DNA of 44,920 nt from Mycobacterium sp. 1423905.2 (GTDB lineage Bacteria; Actinomycetota; Actinomycetes; Mycobacteriales; Mycobacteriaceae). How positions within the stretch are numbered: position 1 is the first letter of the stretch; each line of letters starts with the position of its first letter. The DNA is taken from positions 1-44,920 of the forward strand of contig NZ_LZLE01000105.1 of the NCBI RefSeq assembly GCF_001673155.1, written 5' to 3'. Below the pieces are notes generated by a model. The model searched no databases and had not been told where the DNA came from. It saw nothing but the letters and a program-made list of their open reading frames with translations. Position numbers and translations under genes: made by a program. This document shows positions 34,508-44,920 of the stretch, in pieces.

Positions 34508-35896
34508 GTGCCGATGACTGCCCGGTCTGCGCAGCGTGGCCTGCTGGTCGGGCTGACCGCCGCCAGCGTCGGCGTCATCTACGGTTACGACCTGTCCAGC
34601 ATCGCCGGCGCGCTGCTGTTCATCAGCAGGGACTTCGACCTCACCACCCGCCAGCAGGAACTCATCACCACCATGGTGGTGATCGGGCAGATCGGCGGGG
34701 CGCTGGGCGCGGGAGCGCTGGCCAACGCGATCGGCCGTAAGAAGTCGATGGTGCTGATCACGTTGGGCTACGCGGTGTTCGCGGTGCTGGGCGCCATCTC
34801 GGTGTCGGTGCCCATGCTGCTGGTCGCCCGCCTTCTGCTGGGCGTGACGATCGGGGTGTCGGTGGTCGTCGTGCCGGTGTACGTCGCCGAGTCCGCACCC
34901 GCCGCCATCCGGGGCTCCCTGCTCACCGCTTACCAGGTGGCCACCGTCAGCGGCATCATCCTGGGCTACCTCACCGGTTACCTACTGGCCGGCTCGCAGA
35001 GTTGGCGGTTGCTGCTGGGGCTGGCCGCGGTACCGGACACCCTGCTGCTGCCGCTGTTGCTCCGGATGCCGGACACCGCTCGGTGGTATCTGCTCAAGGG
35101 CCGCGTCGACGACGCCCGCGCTGCCCTGTTACGCATCGAATCGGAGGCCACGGTCGACGCCGAACTTGCCGAAATCGCCGACGCGGCAACCGAAGAGGGC
35201 AGCGGTCCCGGTGTCGTCGCCGAGATGCTGCGCCGCCCGTATCTGCGGGCCACGCTGTTCGTAGTGGCACTCGGCTTCCTCATCCAGATCACCGGGATCA
35301 ACGCGATCATCTACTACAGCCCACGGCTGTTCGCGGCCATGGGATTCGAAGGAAATTTTGCCCTGCTGGCGCTACCGGCCCTGGTTCAACTGGCCGGGCT
35401 GGCAGCGGTGTTCGTGTCAATGCTGTCAGTCGACCGGTTGGGCCGGCGCCCAATCCTGTTGACCGGCATCGCCATGATGGTCGTGGCCGACGCCGTGCTG
35501 GTCACCGTCTTCGCTAAGAATTCCACTGGCGCGCACGGCTTGATCTTCGGATTCGGTGGCGTGCTGCTGTTCATCGTCGGCTTCGGTTTCGGCTTCGGCT
35601 CGCTGGTGTGGGTGTACGCCGGCGAAAGCTTTCCCGCCCGGCTGCGGTCGGTGGGGTCGAGTGTGATGCTGACGTCGAATTTGACCGCCAACGCCTTGAT
35701 CGCCGGCTTCTTCCTCACGCTGCTGCATCTACTCGGTGGTGCGGGTATCTTCGCGGCGTTCGGAGCGCTGGCCGTGGTCGCCTTCGTCGTCGTGCACCGC
35801 TTTGCGCCCGAGACCAAAGGCCGCCAGCTCGAAGACATTCGGCACTTCTGGGAAAACGGTGGGCGCTGGCCCGAAAAGCTCAGCAAAACGCCATGA
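34508..35896 (+). CDS. sugI: Sugar transporter of the MFS superfamily, SugI
   Basis: The 462-residue protein has 12 predicted membrane segments and sugar-porter signatures: GYDLSSIAGALLF in segment 1, AIGRKKSM after segment 2, RLLLGVTIGVSVVVVPVYVAESAPAAIRG (PESPR-like, the usual position), ITGINAIIYYSPRLF in segment 7 and APETKGRQLEDI at the end. It probably imports a hexose or related sugar with protons; substrate unknown. I give the GTG at 34508, but ATG at 34514 (MTARSAQRG) is equally possible. nagA overlaps its end by 4 bases (ATGA), so the transported sugar may be an amino sugar. Corresponds to Rv3331. Confidence 0.9.
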   Translation: MPMTARSAQRGLLVGLTAASVGVIYGYDLSSIAGALLFISRDFDLTTRQQELITTMVVIGQIGGALGAGALANAIGRKKSMVLITLGYAVFAVLGAISVSVPMLLVARLLLGVTIGVSVVVVPVYVAESAPAAIRGSLLTAYQVATVSGIILGYLTGYLLAGSQSWRLLLGLAAVPDTLLLPLLLRMPDTARWYLLKGRVDDARAALLRIESEATVDAELAEIADAATEEGSGPGVVAEMLRRPYLRATLFVVALGFLIQITGINAIIYYSPRLFAAMGFEGNFALLALPALVQLAGLAAVFVSMLSVDRLGRRPILLTGIAMMVVADAVLVTVFAKNSTGAHGLIFGFGGVLLFIVGFGFGFGSLVWVYAGESFPARLRSVGSSVMLTSNLTANALIAGFFLTLLHLLGGAGIFAAFGALAVVAFVVVHRFAPETKGRQLEDIRHFWENGGRWPEKLSKTP

Positions 35897-37016
35897 CGCT
35901 GATCAGCGCGGGCGCCGTCGTGGCAGGCGGACGGGTGCACCGCCCCGGCTGGGTGCACACCGAGGGCCGACGCATCCGGGTTTGCGGCCCCGGCAAGCCG
36001 CCCGCGGCACCCGACCTCGACGCGCCGAATAGTGTTGTGGTGCCAGGCTTTGTCGATATGCACGTGCACGGGGGCGGCGGCGCGTCCTTCACCGACGGCG
36101 CGGCCACCGACGTCGCCGCTTTTCACCGCCGGCACGGCACCACCACCATGCTGGCCAGTCTGATCACCGCCAGCAGCGACGAATTGCTCACCGTGGTACG
36201 CCTTCTCGCCGAGGCCACGTGCGCCGGGATCGTCGCGGGCATCCACCTCGAGGGTCCGTGGCTGAGCCGGGCTCGCTGCGGCGCGCACGACCCGGCGCGC
36301 ATGCGCGACCCTGACCCGTCTGAGATCGACGCCGTGCTGACCGCCGCCCAGGGCAGTGTCCGGATGGTGACACTGGCGCCGGAATTGCCCGGCGCCGACG
36401 CCGCCATCCACCAACTGCGCGACGCCAACGTTGTTGTGGCCGTTGGCCATACCGACGCCACCTACGAGCAGACAGCGCACGCGATCGCCGCGGGCGCGAC
36501 CGTCGGCACCCACCTGTTCAACGCCATGCCGCCTCTACACCACCGCAACCCCGGACCGGTGCTGGCGCTGCTGCGTGATCCGCGGGTCACCGTCGAACTC
36601 ATCGCCGACGGCGTGCACGTGCATCCCGAGGTGGTGCGCGCGGTGACCACCGGCGTCGGCCCCGGCCGGGTGGCACTGGTCACCGACGCGATCGCGGCCG
36701 CCGGATACGGCGACGGCCGCTACCGGTTGGGCGCGGTACCCATCGAGGTGCAATCCAGGGTGGCGCGGGTGCAGGGCACGACCACCATCGCGGGCAGCAC
36801 CGCCACCATGGACGCGCTGTTTCGCACCGCCGCCGCCGGCGGTGACGACGCCGGATTGCTCGCCGCCGTGCAGATGACGTCGACGACGCCGGCGCGGGCC
36901 CTCGGGCTGGCCGCAGTCGGCGACCTGTCGCCCGGCTTCGACGCCGATCTTGTTGTGCTCGACGAGCATCTGCGGATCGCCGCGGTCATGAGCGACGGCG
37001 ACTGGTCACTGGCGCC

Positions 37017-37020
<4 letters not shown>
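35893..37020 (+). CDS. nagA: N-acetylglucosamine-6-phosphate deacetylase
   Basis: The 375-residue amidohydrolase has GFVDMHVHGGGG (metal His pair), GIHLEGPW (metal Glu), VGHTDATYEQ, GTHLFNAMPPLHHR and LVTDAIAAAG (catalytic Asp). It removes acetate from N-acetylglucosamine 6-phosphate during amino-sugar or cell wall recycling in the cytosol. The ATG at 35893 overlaps the sugI stop by 4 bases, so the permease and deacetylase are co-translated; the larger frame from 35608 lies inside sugI and was rejected. The stop shares the CTAG bases with the YihY gene on the other strand. Corresponds to Rv3332. Confidence 0.92.
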
Positions 37021-39100
<2,080 letters not shown>

Positions 39101-39166
39101 TCATGGCGGACCCCTCGGTTCGGACCACCGGTCAGCATTGCTTGCGGTACCGCCGGTAACACCTTG

Positions 39167-39172
39167 TAATCT
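39167..39172 (+). promoter_or_regulatory. Candidate -10 box (TAATCT) of the alpha/beta hydrolase gene
   Basis: TAATCT lies 7 bases before the ATG at 39180 with TTGCGG (39142-39147) 19 bases upstream as a possible -35. No ribosome site is seen, suggesting a leaderless message. Confidence 0.4.
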
Positions 39173-39179
39173 CAGCTGC

Positions 39180-40034
39180 ATGACGACTCGTTCGCCGATT
39201 CACCTTGGCGCCGGAGAGGGCCGCGAGCCGGTCTTGCTCCTGCACCCATTCCTGATGTCGCAGACCGTGTGGGACGTCGTGGCCCAGCAACTGGCCGACA
39301 CCGGCCGCTACGAGGTGTTCGCGCCGACCATGGCCGGGCACAACGGCGGACCGTACGCGGGCACTTGGCTGCTGAGCTCGGCGGTGCTGGCCGACCACGT
39401 CGAGCGGCAGATGGACGAGCTGGGCTGGGAAACCGCCCACATCGTGGGTAATTCGCTCGGTGGCTGGGTCGCCTTCGAACTGGAACGGCGCGGGCGGGCC
39501 CGCAGCGTGACCGGCATCGCCGCGGCCGGCGGCTGGACCCGCTGGAGCCCGGTGAAATTCGAGGTCATCGCCAAGTTCGTGGCGGGGATGCCGGTGCTGT
39601 TGTTGGCCCGGCTGCTGGGCCAACGCGCCATGCGCCTGCCGTTCAGTCGCCGGCTGGCCACCCTGCCGTTGAGCGCGTCGCCCGATGGAGTCGGCGAGAA
39701 GGACCTGTCCGGGATCGTCGACGACGCCGCCCATTGCCCGGCCTACTTTCAGCTACTGATTAAGGCGCTGCTGCAACCCGGGCTTCTCCAGCTGGCCGAG
39801 ACCGCCGTCCCTGCGCATGTGGTGCTGTGCGAGAAGGACCGAGTGGTGCCGCCGAACCGGTTCGGCCGCCATTTCACCGACTTTCTGCCCAAGAACACCA
39901 AAGTCACCCGCCTCGACGGCGTCGGGCACGTGCCCATGTTCGAGGCGCCCGGGCGAGTCACCGAGGTGATCACCGAGTTCCTCGAGGAGTGCGTACCGCC
40001 GCAGGCTCGGGCGGCCGATCCCCCGGCGAGCTGA
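39180..40034 (+). CDS. Alpha/beta hydrolase (intact form of Rv3337/Rv3338)
   Basis: The 284-residue hydrolase has the fold's usual order: LLLHPFLMSQTVWDVV (oxyanion), GNSLGGWVAFE (nucleophile Ser), an aspartate near VVLCEKDRVVPP and a C-terminal His in GVGHVPMFE. A cap domain lies in the middle. The substrate is unknown. In H37Rv, as I recall, this gene is split into two neighbouring annotated genes (Rv3337 and Rv3338); here the frame is continuous. The ATG follows TAATCT by 7 bases. It ends exactly where icd1 ends on the other strand (stop codons TGA/TCA abut at 40034/40035). Confidence 0.85.
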   Translation: MTTRSPIHLGAGEGREPVLLLHPFLMSQTVWDVVAQQLADTGRYEVFAPTMAGHNGGPYAGTWLLSSAVLADHVERQMDELGWETAHIVGNSLGGWVAFELERRGRARSVTGIAAAGGWTRWSPVKFEVIAKFVAGMPVLLLARLLGQRAMRLPFSRRLATLPLSASPDGVGEKDLSGIVDDAAHCPAYFQLLIKALLQPGLLQLAETAVPAHVVLCEKDRVVPPNRFGRHFTDFLPKNTKVTRLDGVGHVPMFEAPGRVTEVITEFLEECVPPQARAADPPAS

Positions 40035-41267
40035 TCAGCTGTTCGCGAGTTCCTTGTTCAGGTTCTCCGCGATCGCCTCGAGGAACTCTTCGGAGTTCAA
40101 CCACTCCTGCTCCGGACCGATCAGCAGGGCCAGGTCCTTGGTCATCTTGCCGCTTTCGACGGTGCCGACCACCACCCGCTCGAGCCGCTGAGCGAACTCG
40201 CTGACCTCGGGTGTGTTGTCCAACTTGCCGCGGTGCTGCAACCCGCGCGTCCAGGCGAAGATCGACGCGATCGGGTTGGTGGAGGTGGGTTTGCCGGCCT
40301 GGTACTGACGGAAGTGCCGGGTGACGGTGCCGTGCGCCGCTTCGGCCTCGACCGTCTTGCCGTCCGCGGTCATCAGCACCGACGTCATCAGCCCTAGAGA
40401 GCCGTAACCTTGCGCGACGGTGTCCGACTGCACGTCGCCGTCGTAGTTCTTGCACGCCCACACGTAGCCGCCTTCCCACTTGAGGCAGGCGGCCACCATG
40501 TCGTCGATGAGGCGATGCTCGTAGGTCAGGCCCTCGGCTTCGAACTTGTCCTTGAATTCCTCGTCGTAGACGCGCTGGAACTCGTCTTTGAACATGCCGT
40601 CGTAGGCCTTGAGGATGGTGTTCTTGGTGGACAGGTACACCGGCCATTTGGCGTTGAGCCCGTAGGCGAATGATGCGCGGGCGAAGTCGCGGATGGAGTC
40701 CTTGAAGTTGTACATGCCCATCACCACACCGCCGTCGGCAGGGATGTTCACCACCTCGTGCACCATCGGCTCGCTGCCGTCGGCCGGGGTGAAGGTGAGG
40801 GTGACGGTTCCGGGCTTGTCCACCTTGAAATTGGTAGCGCGGTACTGGTCACCAAAAGCGTGGCGGCCGATGACGATCGGCTTCGTCCAGCCCGGAACCA
40901 GCCGTGGCACATTGGAAATGACGATGGGCTCGCGAAATATGGTGCCGCCGAGTATGTTTCGGATGGTGCCGTTGGGTGACAGCCACATCTTCTTCAGGTT
41001 GAACTCCTGCACCCTCGCCTCGTCGGGCGTGATCGTCGCGCATTTGATGCCCACTCCGTGCTTCTTGATCGCGTAGGCGGCGTCGATGGTCACCTGGTCG
41101 TTGGTGCGGTCGCGGTGCTCGATACCCAGGTCGTAGTAGTCGAGGGAGATGTCCAGGTGGGGCAGGATGAGCATCTCTTTGATGAGCTTCCAGATGACGC
41201 GGGTCATCTCGTCGCCGTCGAGCTCTACGACCGGGCCCTTGACCCTGATCTTGGGTTCGCTGGACAC
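40035..41267 (-). CDS. icd1: NADP-dependent isocitrate dehydrogenase
   Basis: The 410-residue enzyme belongs to the eukaryote-like (type II) NADP isocitrate dehydrogenases. Recognisable parts are [31 protein letters not shown], the metal site with [28 protein letters not shown], and [31 protein letters not shown]. It converts isocitrate to 2-oxoglutarate and makes NADPH in the cytosol. The GTG start at 41267 lies 6 bases after TAGGCT (41274-41279, minus strand), giving a leaderless message. It is divergent from the metC riboswitch, with about 100 bases between. Corresponds to Rv3339c. Confidence 0.94.
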   Translation of the reverse strand: MSSEPKIRVKGPVVELDGDEMTRVIWKLIKEMLILPHLDISLDYYDLGIEHRDRTNDQVTIDAAYAIKKHGVGIKCATITPDEARVQEFNLKKMWLSPNGTIRNILGGTIFREPIVISNVPRLVPGWTKPIVIGRHAFGDQYRATNFKVDKPGTVTLTFTPADGSEPMVHEVVNIPADGGVVMGMYNFKDSIRDFARASFAYGLNAKWPVYLSTKNTILKAYDGMFKDEFQRVYDEEFKDKFEAEGLTYEHRLIDDMVAACLKWEGGYVWACKNYDGDVQSDTVAQGYGSLGLMTSVLMTADGKTVEAEAAHGTVTRHFRQYQAGKPTSTNPIASIFAWTRGLQHRGKLDNTPEVSEFAQRLERVVVGTVESGKMTKDLALLIGPEQEWLNSEEFLEAIAENLNKELANS

Positions 41268-41273
41268 TTCGCC

Positions 41274-41279
41274 AGCCTA
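41274..41279 (-). promoter_or_regulatory. Candidate -10 box (TAGGCT) of icd1
   Basis: Minus-strand TAGGCT is 6 bases before the GTG start of icd1; no ribosome site. Confidence 0.45.
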
Positions 41280-41351
41280 CTAGCGGTCCGCGCAGGCCCG
41301 GGTTGCGCGCCGACGCCGTTGAACGCGTGTATTGGCGGCGAGGCGCGGCCA

Positions 41352-41357
41352 TACGCT
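41352..41357 (+). promoter_or_regulatory. Candidate -10 box (TACGCT) of the metC leader
   Basis: TACGCT precedes the first base of the riboswitch by about 12 bases, so transcription would begin at or just before the aptamer. No good -35 is seen at normal spacing. Confidence 0.45.
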
Positions 41358-41369
41358 AGGCTGCGAATC

Positions 41370-41489
41370 GGTCATGAGTGCCAGCGCGAAGCCCCGGCTT
41401 GCTGGCCGGCAACCCTCCAACCGCGGTGGGGTGCCCCGGGTGATGACCAGGTTGAGTAGTCGCCACCGGCTACGCGGCAAGCGCGGGTC
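41370..41489 (+). ncRNA. SAM-IV riboswitch
   Basis: The roughly 120-base element begins GGTCATGAGTGCCAGCG, with the core CCCCGGCTTGCTGGCCGGCA and ACCGCGGTGGGGTGCCCCGGG, a GGTGATGACC return strand, GGTTGAGTAG and a 3' pseudoknot strand ending GCGCGGGTC. It matches, nearly base for base as I recall it, the mycobacterial SAM-IV riboswitch solved by cryo-EM; the differences lie in the loop regions. It binds S-adenosylmethionine and represses the downstream methionine genes. It sits 40 bases before metC with no gene between. Confidence 0.93.
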
Positions 41490-41501
41490 CGCCATGACGG
41501 G

Positions 41502-41520
41502 CCCCTGAGCCAGACAGGGG
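41502..41520 (+). promoter_or_regulatory. Hairpin covering the metC ribosome binding site
   Basis: CCCCTG (41502-41507) pairs with CAGGGG (41515-41520) across a 7-base loop. The right arm AGGGG is the likely ribosome site, 9 bases before the metC ATG at 41530. There is no T-run, so control by SAM is probably at translation initiation. Confidence 0.65.
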
Positions 41521-41529
41521 AATACATCC

Positions 41530-42894
41530 ATGAGCACTGACGGCACCACCGACACCGATCCGACCGCACATTGGTCGTTCGAGACCAAGCAGATTCACGC
41601 CGGCCAGCACGCCGATACCGCCACCAACGCGCGGGCGCTACCGATCTACCAGACCACGTCCTACACGTTCAACGACACCGCCCATGCGGCCGCGCTGTTC
41701 GGTCTGGAAGTACCCGGCAACATCTACACCCGGATCGGCAACCCGACCACCGATGTGGTCGAGCAGCGGATCGCCGCGCTGGAAGGCGGCGTCGCCGCGC
41801 TGTTCCTGTCCTCCGGGCAGGCCGCCGAGACGTTCGCCATCTTGAACGTGGCCGGCGCCGGCGATCACATCGTGTCCAGCCCACGGCTGTACGGCGGAAC
41901 TTATAACCTGTTCCACTATTCGCTGGCCAAGCTCGGCATCGAAGTCAGCTTCGTCGCCGATCCCGACGACGTCGAGTCCTGGCAGGCGGCGACTCGGCCG
42001 AACACCAAGGCGTTCTTCGCCGAGACGATCTCCAACCCACAGATCGACGTGCTGGACACTCCGGCGGTTTCCGAGGTAGCACACCGCAACGGCGTGCCGT
42101 TGATCGTCGACAACACCATCGCCACGCCGTACCTGATCCAGCCGCTGGCCCAAGGCGCCGACGTCGTGGTGCATTCGGCCACCAAGTACCTGGGCGGGCA
42201 CGGCGCCGCCATCGCCGGAGTCATCGTGGACGGCGGCACGTTCGACTGGACGCAAGGCCGTTTCCCGGGTTTCACCACGCCCGACCCCAGCTATCACGGC
42301 GTGGTCTACGCCGAGTTGGGGCCGCCCGCCTACGCGTTGAAAGCGCGAGTGCAACTGCTGCGTGATCTGGGCTCCGCGGCGTCGCCGTTCAACGCGTTCC
42401 TGGTGGCTCAAGGTTTGGAGACGCTGAGCCTGCGGGTGGAGCGGCATGTGGCCAACGCGCAGCGGGTCGCGGAGTTCTTGGCCGGGCGCGACGACGTGCT
42501 GTCGGTCAACTACGCCGGGCTGCCCAGCTCGCCGTGGTACGAGCGGGGAAAGAAGTTGGCGCCCAAAGGTACTGGCGCGGTATTGGCGTTCGAATTGGCC
42601 GGCGGTGTGGAGGCCGGCAAGGCCTTCGTCAATGCGCTGCAGCTGCACAGCCACGTCGCCAACATCGGTGACGTGCGCTCCCTGGTGATCCACCCAGCCT
42701 CGACCACCCACGCCCAGTTGAGCCCCGCCGAGCAACTGGCCAGCGGCGTCAGCCCGGGGCTGGTGCGGTTGGCCGTCGGACTCGAGGGCATCGACGACAT
42801 CCTGGCCGACCTGGAGCTGGGCTTCGCCGCGGCACGCAAGTACGGGGCCGACCCGTCGGCCACCGGGGACGCGCAGGCCGTGGCGGCCTTCTGA
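41530..42894 (+). CDS. metC: O-acetylhomoserine sulfhydrylase
   Basis: The 454-residue PLP enzyme of the Cys/Met metabolism family has [13 protein letters not shown] at the start, [43 protein letters not shown] and the PLP lysine in [12 protein letters not shown]. The long [18 protein letters not shown] insert and its length (about 450, not 390) identify the O-acetylhomoserine sulfhydrylase (MetY) type; the mycobacterial gene is called metC (Rv3340). It joins sulfide to O-acetylhomoserine to give homocysteine. It is preceded by a SAM-IV riboswitch and followed after 11 bases by metA, which supplies its substrate. Confidence 0.93.
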   Translation: MSTDGTTDTDPTAHWSFETKQIHAGQHADTATNARALPIYQTTSYTFNDTAHAAALFGLEVPGNIYTRIGNPTTDVVEQRIAALEGGVAALFLSSGQAAETFAILNVAGAGDHIVSSPRLYGGTYNLFHYSLAKLGIEVSFVADPDDVESWQAATRPNTKAFFAETISNPQIDVLDTPAVSEVAHRNGVPLIVDNTIATPYLIQPLAQGADVVVHSATKYLGGHGAAIAGVIVDGGTFDWTQGRFPGFTTPDPSYHGVVYAELGPPAYALKARVQLLRDLGSAASPFNAFLVAQGLETLSLRVERHVANAQRVAEFLAGRDDVLSVNYAGLPSSPWYERGKKLAPKGTGAVLAFELAGGVEAGKAFVNALQLHSHVANIGDVRSLVIHPASTTHAQLSPAEQLASGVSPGLVRLAVGLEGIDDILADLELGFAAARKYGADPSATGDAQAVAAF

Positions 42895-42905
42895 GGAACC
42901 CAGCG

Positions 42906-44039
42906 ATGACAATTTCCGACGTGCCCACTCAAACCCTGCCCGCCGAAGGGGAAGTCGGCGTGATCGACATCGGTTCGCTGCGCACCGAGAGCGGCGCGGT
43001 GATCGACGACGTCCACATCGCCGTGCAGCGCTGGGGCGAGTTGTCGCCCGCGCGGGACAACGTGGTGATGGTGCTGCATGCGCTGACCGGTGATTCGCAT
43101 ATCACCGGACCGGCCGGACCCGGACATCCCACCCCCGGCTGGTGGGACGGAGTGGCCGGACCTGGTGCGCCCATCGACACCGACCGCTGGTGCGCGGTGG
43201 CGACCAACGTGCTGGGCGGCTGCCGGGGATCCACCGGGCCCAGTTCGCTGGCACGCGACGGAAAGCCTTGGGGCTCACGGTTTCCGCTGGTGTCGGTGCG
43301 CGACCAAGTGGCGGCGGACGTCGCCGCGCTGGCCGCCATGGGCATTACCGAGGTGGCCGCGGTGGTCGGCGGGTCGATGGGCGGCGCCCGGGCGCTGGAA
43401 TGGATGGTCGGCCACCCGGATCGGGTGCGGGCCGGCTTGCTGCTCGCGGTCGGCGCGCGCGCCACCGGCGACCAGATCGGCACGCAGACCACGCAGATCG
43501 CCGCCATCAAGGCCGACCCGAATTGGCAGGGCGGCGACTATTACGACACCGGGCGGTCCCCGGATGACGGCCTTCGAATCGCCCGCCGCATCGCGCATCT
43601 GACCTATCGCGGGGAGCTGGAACTCGACACCCGGTTCGCGAACAAGAGTCAGCACGGTGAGGATCCGACAGCCGGCGGCCGTTACGCGGTGCAGAGCTAC
43701 CTCGAGCACCAGGGCGACAAGCTGTTGTCCCGGTTCGACGCCGGCAGCTACGTCATCTTGACCGAGTCGCTCAACAGTCACGATGTCGGCCGCGGCCGCG
43801 GCGGTGTGCGGGCGGCGCTGAGTGGCTGCCCGGTTCCGGCGGTGGTCGGTGGCATCGACTCCGACCGGTTGTACCCGCTGCGGTTGCAGGAAGAGCTGGC
43901 TGAGTTATTGCCTGGCTGCGGCGAATTGGCGGTCGTCGACTCGATCTGCGGTCACGACGGTTTCCTGGTGGAGACCGAGGCGGTCGGCGAATTGATCCGG
44001 CAGACCCTGCAGTTGGCCGAAGGCGCGTGTCAGCGGTGA
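42906..44039 (+). CDS. metA: Homoserine O-acetyltransferase
   Basis: The 377-residue alpha/beta hydrolase-fold enzyme is the MetX type, although named metA in mycobacteria (Rv3341). Signatures are [42 protein letters not shown], the nucleophile [14 protein letters not shown], and the Asp/His region in [12 protein letters not shown] and CGHDGFLVE. It acetylates homoserine with acetyl-CoA, the first committed step to methionine. A GAGGA ribosome site lies upstream. The 3' end overlaps the GTG of the methyltransferase by 4 bases (GTGA). Under riboswitch control with metC. Confidence 0.94.
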   Translation: MTISDVPTQTLPAEGEVGVIDIGSLRTESGAVIDDVHIAVQRWGELSPARDNVVMVLHALTGDSHITGPAGPGHPTPGWWDGVAGPGAPIDTDRWCAVATNVLGGCRGSTGPSSLARDGKPWGSRFPLVSVRDQVAADVAALAAMGITEVAAVVGGSMGGARALEWMVGHPDRVRAGLLLAVGARATGDQIGTQTTQIAAIKADPNWQGGDYYDTGRSPDDGLRIARRIAHLTYRGELELDTRFANKSQHGEDPTAGGRYAVQSYLEHQGDKLLSRFDAGSYVILTESLNSHDVGRGRGGVRAALSGCPVPAVVGGIDSDRLYPLRLQEELAELLPGCGELAVVDSICGHDGFLVETEAVGELIRQTLQLAEGACQR

Positions 44040-44770
44040 CGCGTTCCCGGCGTGACCGCTCCCTGTCTTTCGGCTCGGCTGCGGCCGCCTACGAGCGGGG
44101 CCGCCCGTCGTATCCGCCCGAGGCGATCGACTGGCTGTTGCCGTCCGGTGCCCGTGATGTGCTGGATCTGGGTGCGGGGACGGGCAAGCTGACCACTCGG
44201 CTGGTCGAACGCGGTTTGGACGTGGTGGCGGTCGACCCGGTCCCGGAGATGCTGGAAGTGCTGCGCGGGTCGCTGCCGCAGACGCGCGCGCTGCTCGGGA
44301 CCGCGGAAGAGATTCCGTTGGCGGACAACAGCGTTGACGCCGTGCTGGTCGCTCAGGCGTGGCACTGGGTGGACCCGGCGCGTGCGGTGCCGGAAGTGGC
44401 GCGGGTACTGCGGCCGGGTGGCCGGTTGGGACTTGTGTGGAACACCCGCGACGAACGACTGGGCTGGGTGCGCGAATTGGGGGAAATCATCGGGCGCGAC
44501 GGTGATCCGGTGCGAGACAAAGTGACTCTGCCCGAGCCGTTCACCGAGGTGTCCCGCCATCAGGTCGAGTGGACGAATTACGTGACGCCGCAGGCGCTGA
44601 TCGACCTGGTGGCCTCGCGCAGTTACTGCATCACCTCACCGGACGAGGTCCGCACCAAGACCTTGGACAAGGTGCGCGAGTTGCTCGCCACGCATCCGGC
44701 GCTGGTGAACGCCAATGGCCTTGCGATGCCGTACGTTACGGTCTGCGTGCGTGCGACTCTGACCAAGTAG
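44036..44770 (+). CDS. SAM-dependent methyltransferase (Rv3342-type)
   Basis: The 244-residue protein has the class I methyltransferase motifs: [19 protein letters not shown] (motif I), [11 protein letters not shown] (motif II), [21 protein letters not shown] (motif IV-like) and [15 protein letters not shown]. It uses S-adenosylmethionine, the end product of the operon it belongs to; the methyl acceptor is unknown. I chose GTG at 44036 ([13 protein letters not shown]), which aligns with the M. tuberculosis start and overlaps the metA stop by 4 bases; the GTG at 44027 would add three residues. Corresponds to Rv3342. A SAM-using enzyme behind a SAM-sensing switch is notable. Confidence 0.88.
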   Translation: MTRSRRDRSLSFGSAAAAYERGRPSYPPEAIDWLLPSGARDVLDLGAGTGKLTTRLVERGLDVVAVDPVPEMLEVLRGSLPQTRALLGTAEEIPLADNSVDAVLVAQAWHWVDPARAVPEVARVLRPGGRLGLVWNTRDERLGWVRELGEIIGRDGDPVRDKVTLPEPFTEVSRHQVEWTNYVTPQALIDLVASRSYCITSPDEVRTKTLDKVRELLATHPALVNANGLAMPYVTVCVRATLTK

Positions 44771-44776
44771 GACGCG

Positions 44777-44920
44777 CTACTCCGGTTCGTCGTCCTCGGG
44801 TGCCAGCAGTTTTTCGGGGTGGTGGTAGGTGTTGGTGCGGGGTTGGCCGTCGGCGACGCCGTGATGGGGTTGCTCGGCGTGGTGGGGTCCGAGGCGGTCG
44901 TCGATCAGCGGTTGGTGACC
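44777..44920 (-). CDS. C-terminal end of a probable HNH endonuclease/13E12-repeat protein (partial)
   Basis: The last 144 bases hold an open minus-strand frame of 47 codons running off the window edge, ending in TAG at 44777. The residues (GHQPLIDDRLGPHH, then RTNTYHHPEKLL and an acidic tail PEDDEPE) resemble the C-terminus of DUF222/HNH (13E12-repeat) proteins, which are numerous in mycobacteria and associated with mobile or repeated sequence. The catalytic HNH part would lie beyond the window. In H37Rv the corresponding neighbour is a PPE gene, so this is another variable border. Confidence 0.5.
   Translation of the reverse strand, partial: GHQPLIDDRLGPHHAEQPHHGVADGQPRTNTYHHPEKLLAPEDDEPE

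Overview
The window is high-GC DNA from a Mycobacterium, most likely a slow-growing non-tuberculous species. The evidence is a PE-family protein, SapM beside SatS, a SAM-IV riboswitch, SigJ, and gene order that follows (from memory) the M. tuberculosis H37Rv segment Rv3302c to Rv3342 with accessory replacements. I see no rRNA, tRNA, CRISPR array or insertion sequence. Coding density is very high: no gap exceeds 300 bases, and many genes overlap by 4 bases or share stop codons.

Layout. 1-402: start of glpD2, interrupted by a perfect inverted fold-back (probable contig-end chimera). 485-2572: lpdA and a gamma-glutamylcyclotransferase-like gene, divergent across a 58-bp tandem repeat. 2753-5112: two overlapping M20 amidohydrolases (amiB1-amiA1). 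5172-8158: purine nucleoside phosphorylase, a phosphohexomutase/phosphopentomutase and upp. 8242-10485: sapM and satS, a secreted phosphatase and its export chaperone. 10490-18100: an accessory block with three regulatory units: a cyclase-STAND-LuxR regulator, a TetR unit (HXXEE membrane protein, alpha/beta hydrolase) and a MarR unit (NAD(P)-binding protein, DUF1772 protein). 18069-20835: cdd-deoA-add operon. 21005-24477: sdhCDAB. 24530-28910: accessory genes (SCO6745-like, half a condensation domain, AhpD-like, PE-hydrolase) ending in sigJ. 28977-30302: class III aminotransferase. 30307-33082: MerR plus VIT-vWA module. 33271-37020: dacB1, sugI, nagA. 37017-39085: YihY protein and trpS. 39180-41267: alpha/beta hydrolase and icd1. 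41370-44770: SAM-IV riboswitch with metC-metA-methyltransferase. 44777 to the end: C-terminal end of a probable HNH/13E12 protein.

How genes work together. Nucleoside salvage is split over two loci (deoD-pmmB-upp and cdd-deoA-add). Their phosphorolysis products are pentose 1-phosphates, which suggests the mutase is a phosphopentomutase. Methionine synthesis (acetylation of homoserine, then sulfhydrylation) sits behind one riboswitch. SdhCDAB and Icd1 belong to the TCA cycle and respiration.

The most notable new points are: an exact match to the published ECF41 promoter pattern (TGTCACA-N16-CGTC) just before the AhpD-like gene near the ECF41 factor sigJ; the MerR/VIT-vWA module with twin identical palindromes 21 bp apart; the lpdA promoter abutting a tandem repeat; a 7-bp palindrome against the sapM -10 box; and a Gln/Asn substrate pair in the LuxR-type cyclase. 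Many genes appear leaderless (TANNNT box 6-9 bases before the start codon). Comparisons with H37Rv and literature are from memory, not from a search.
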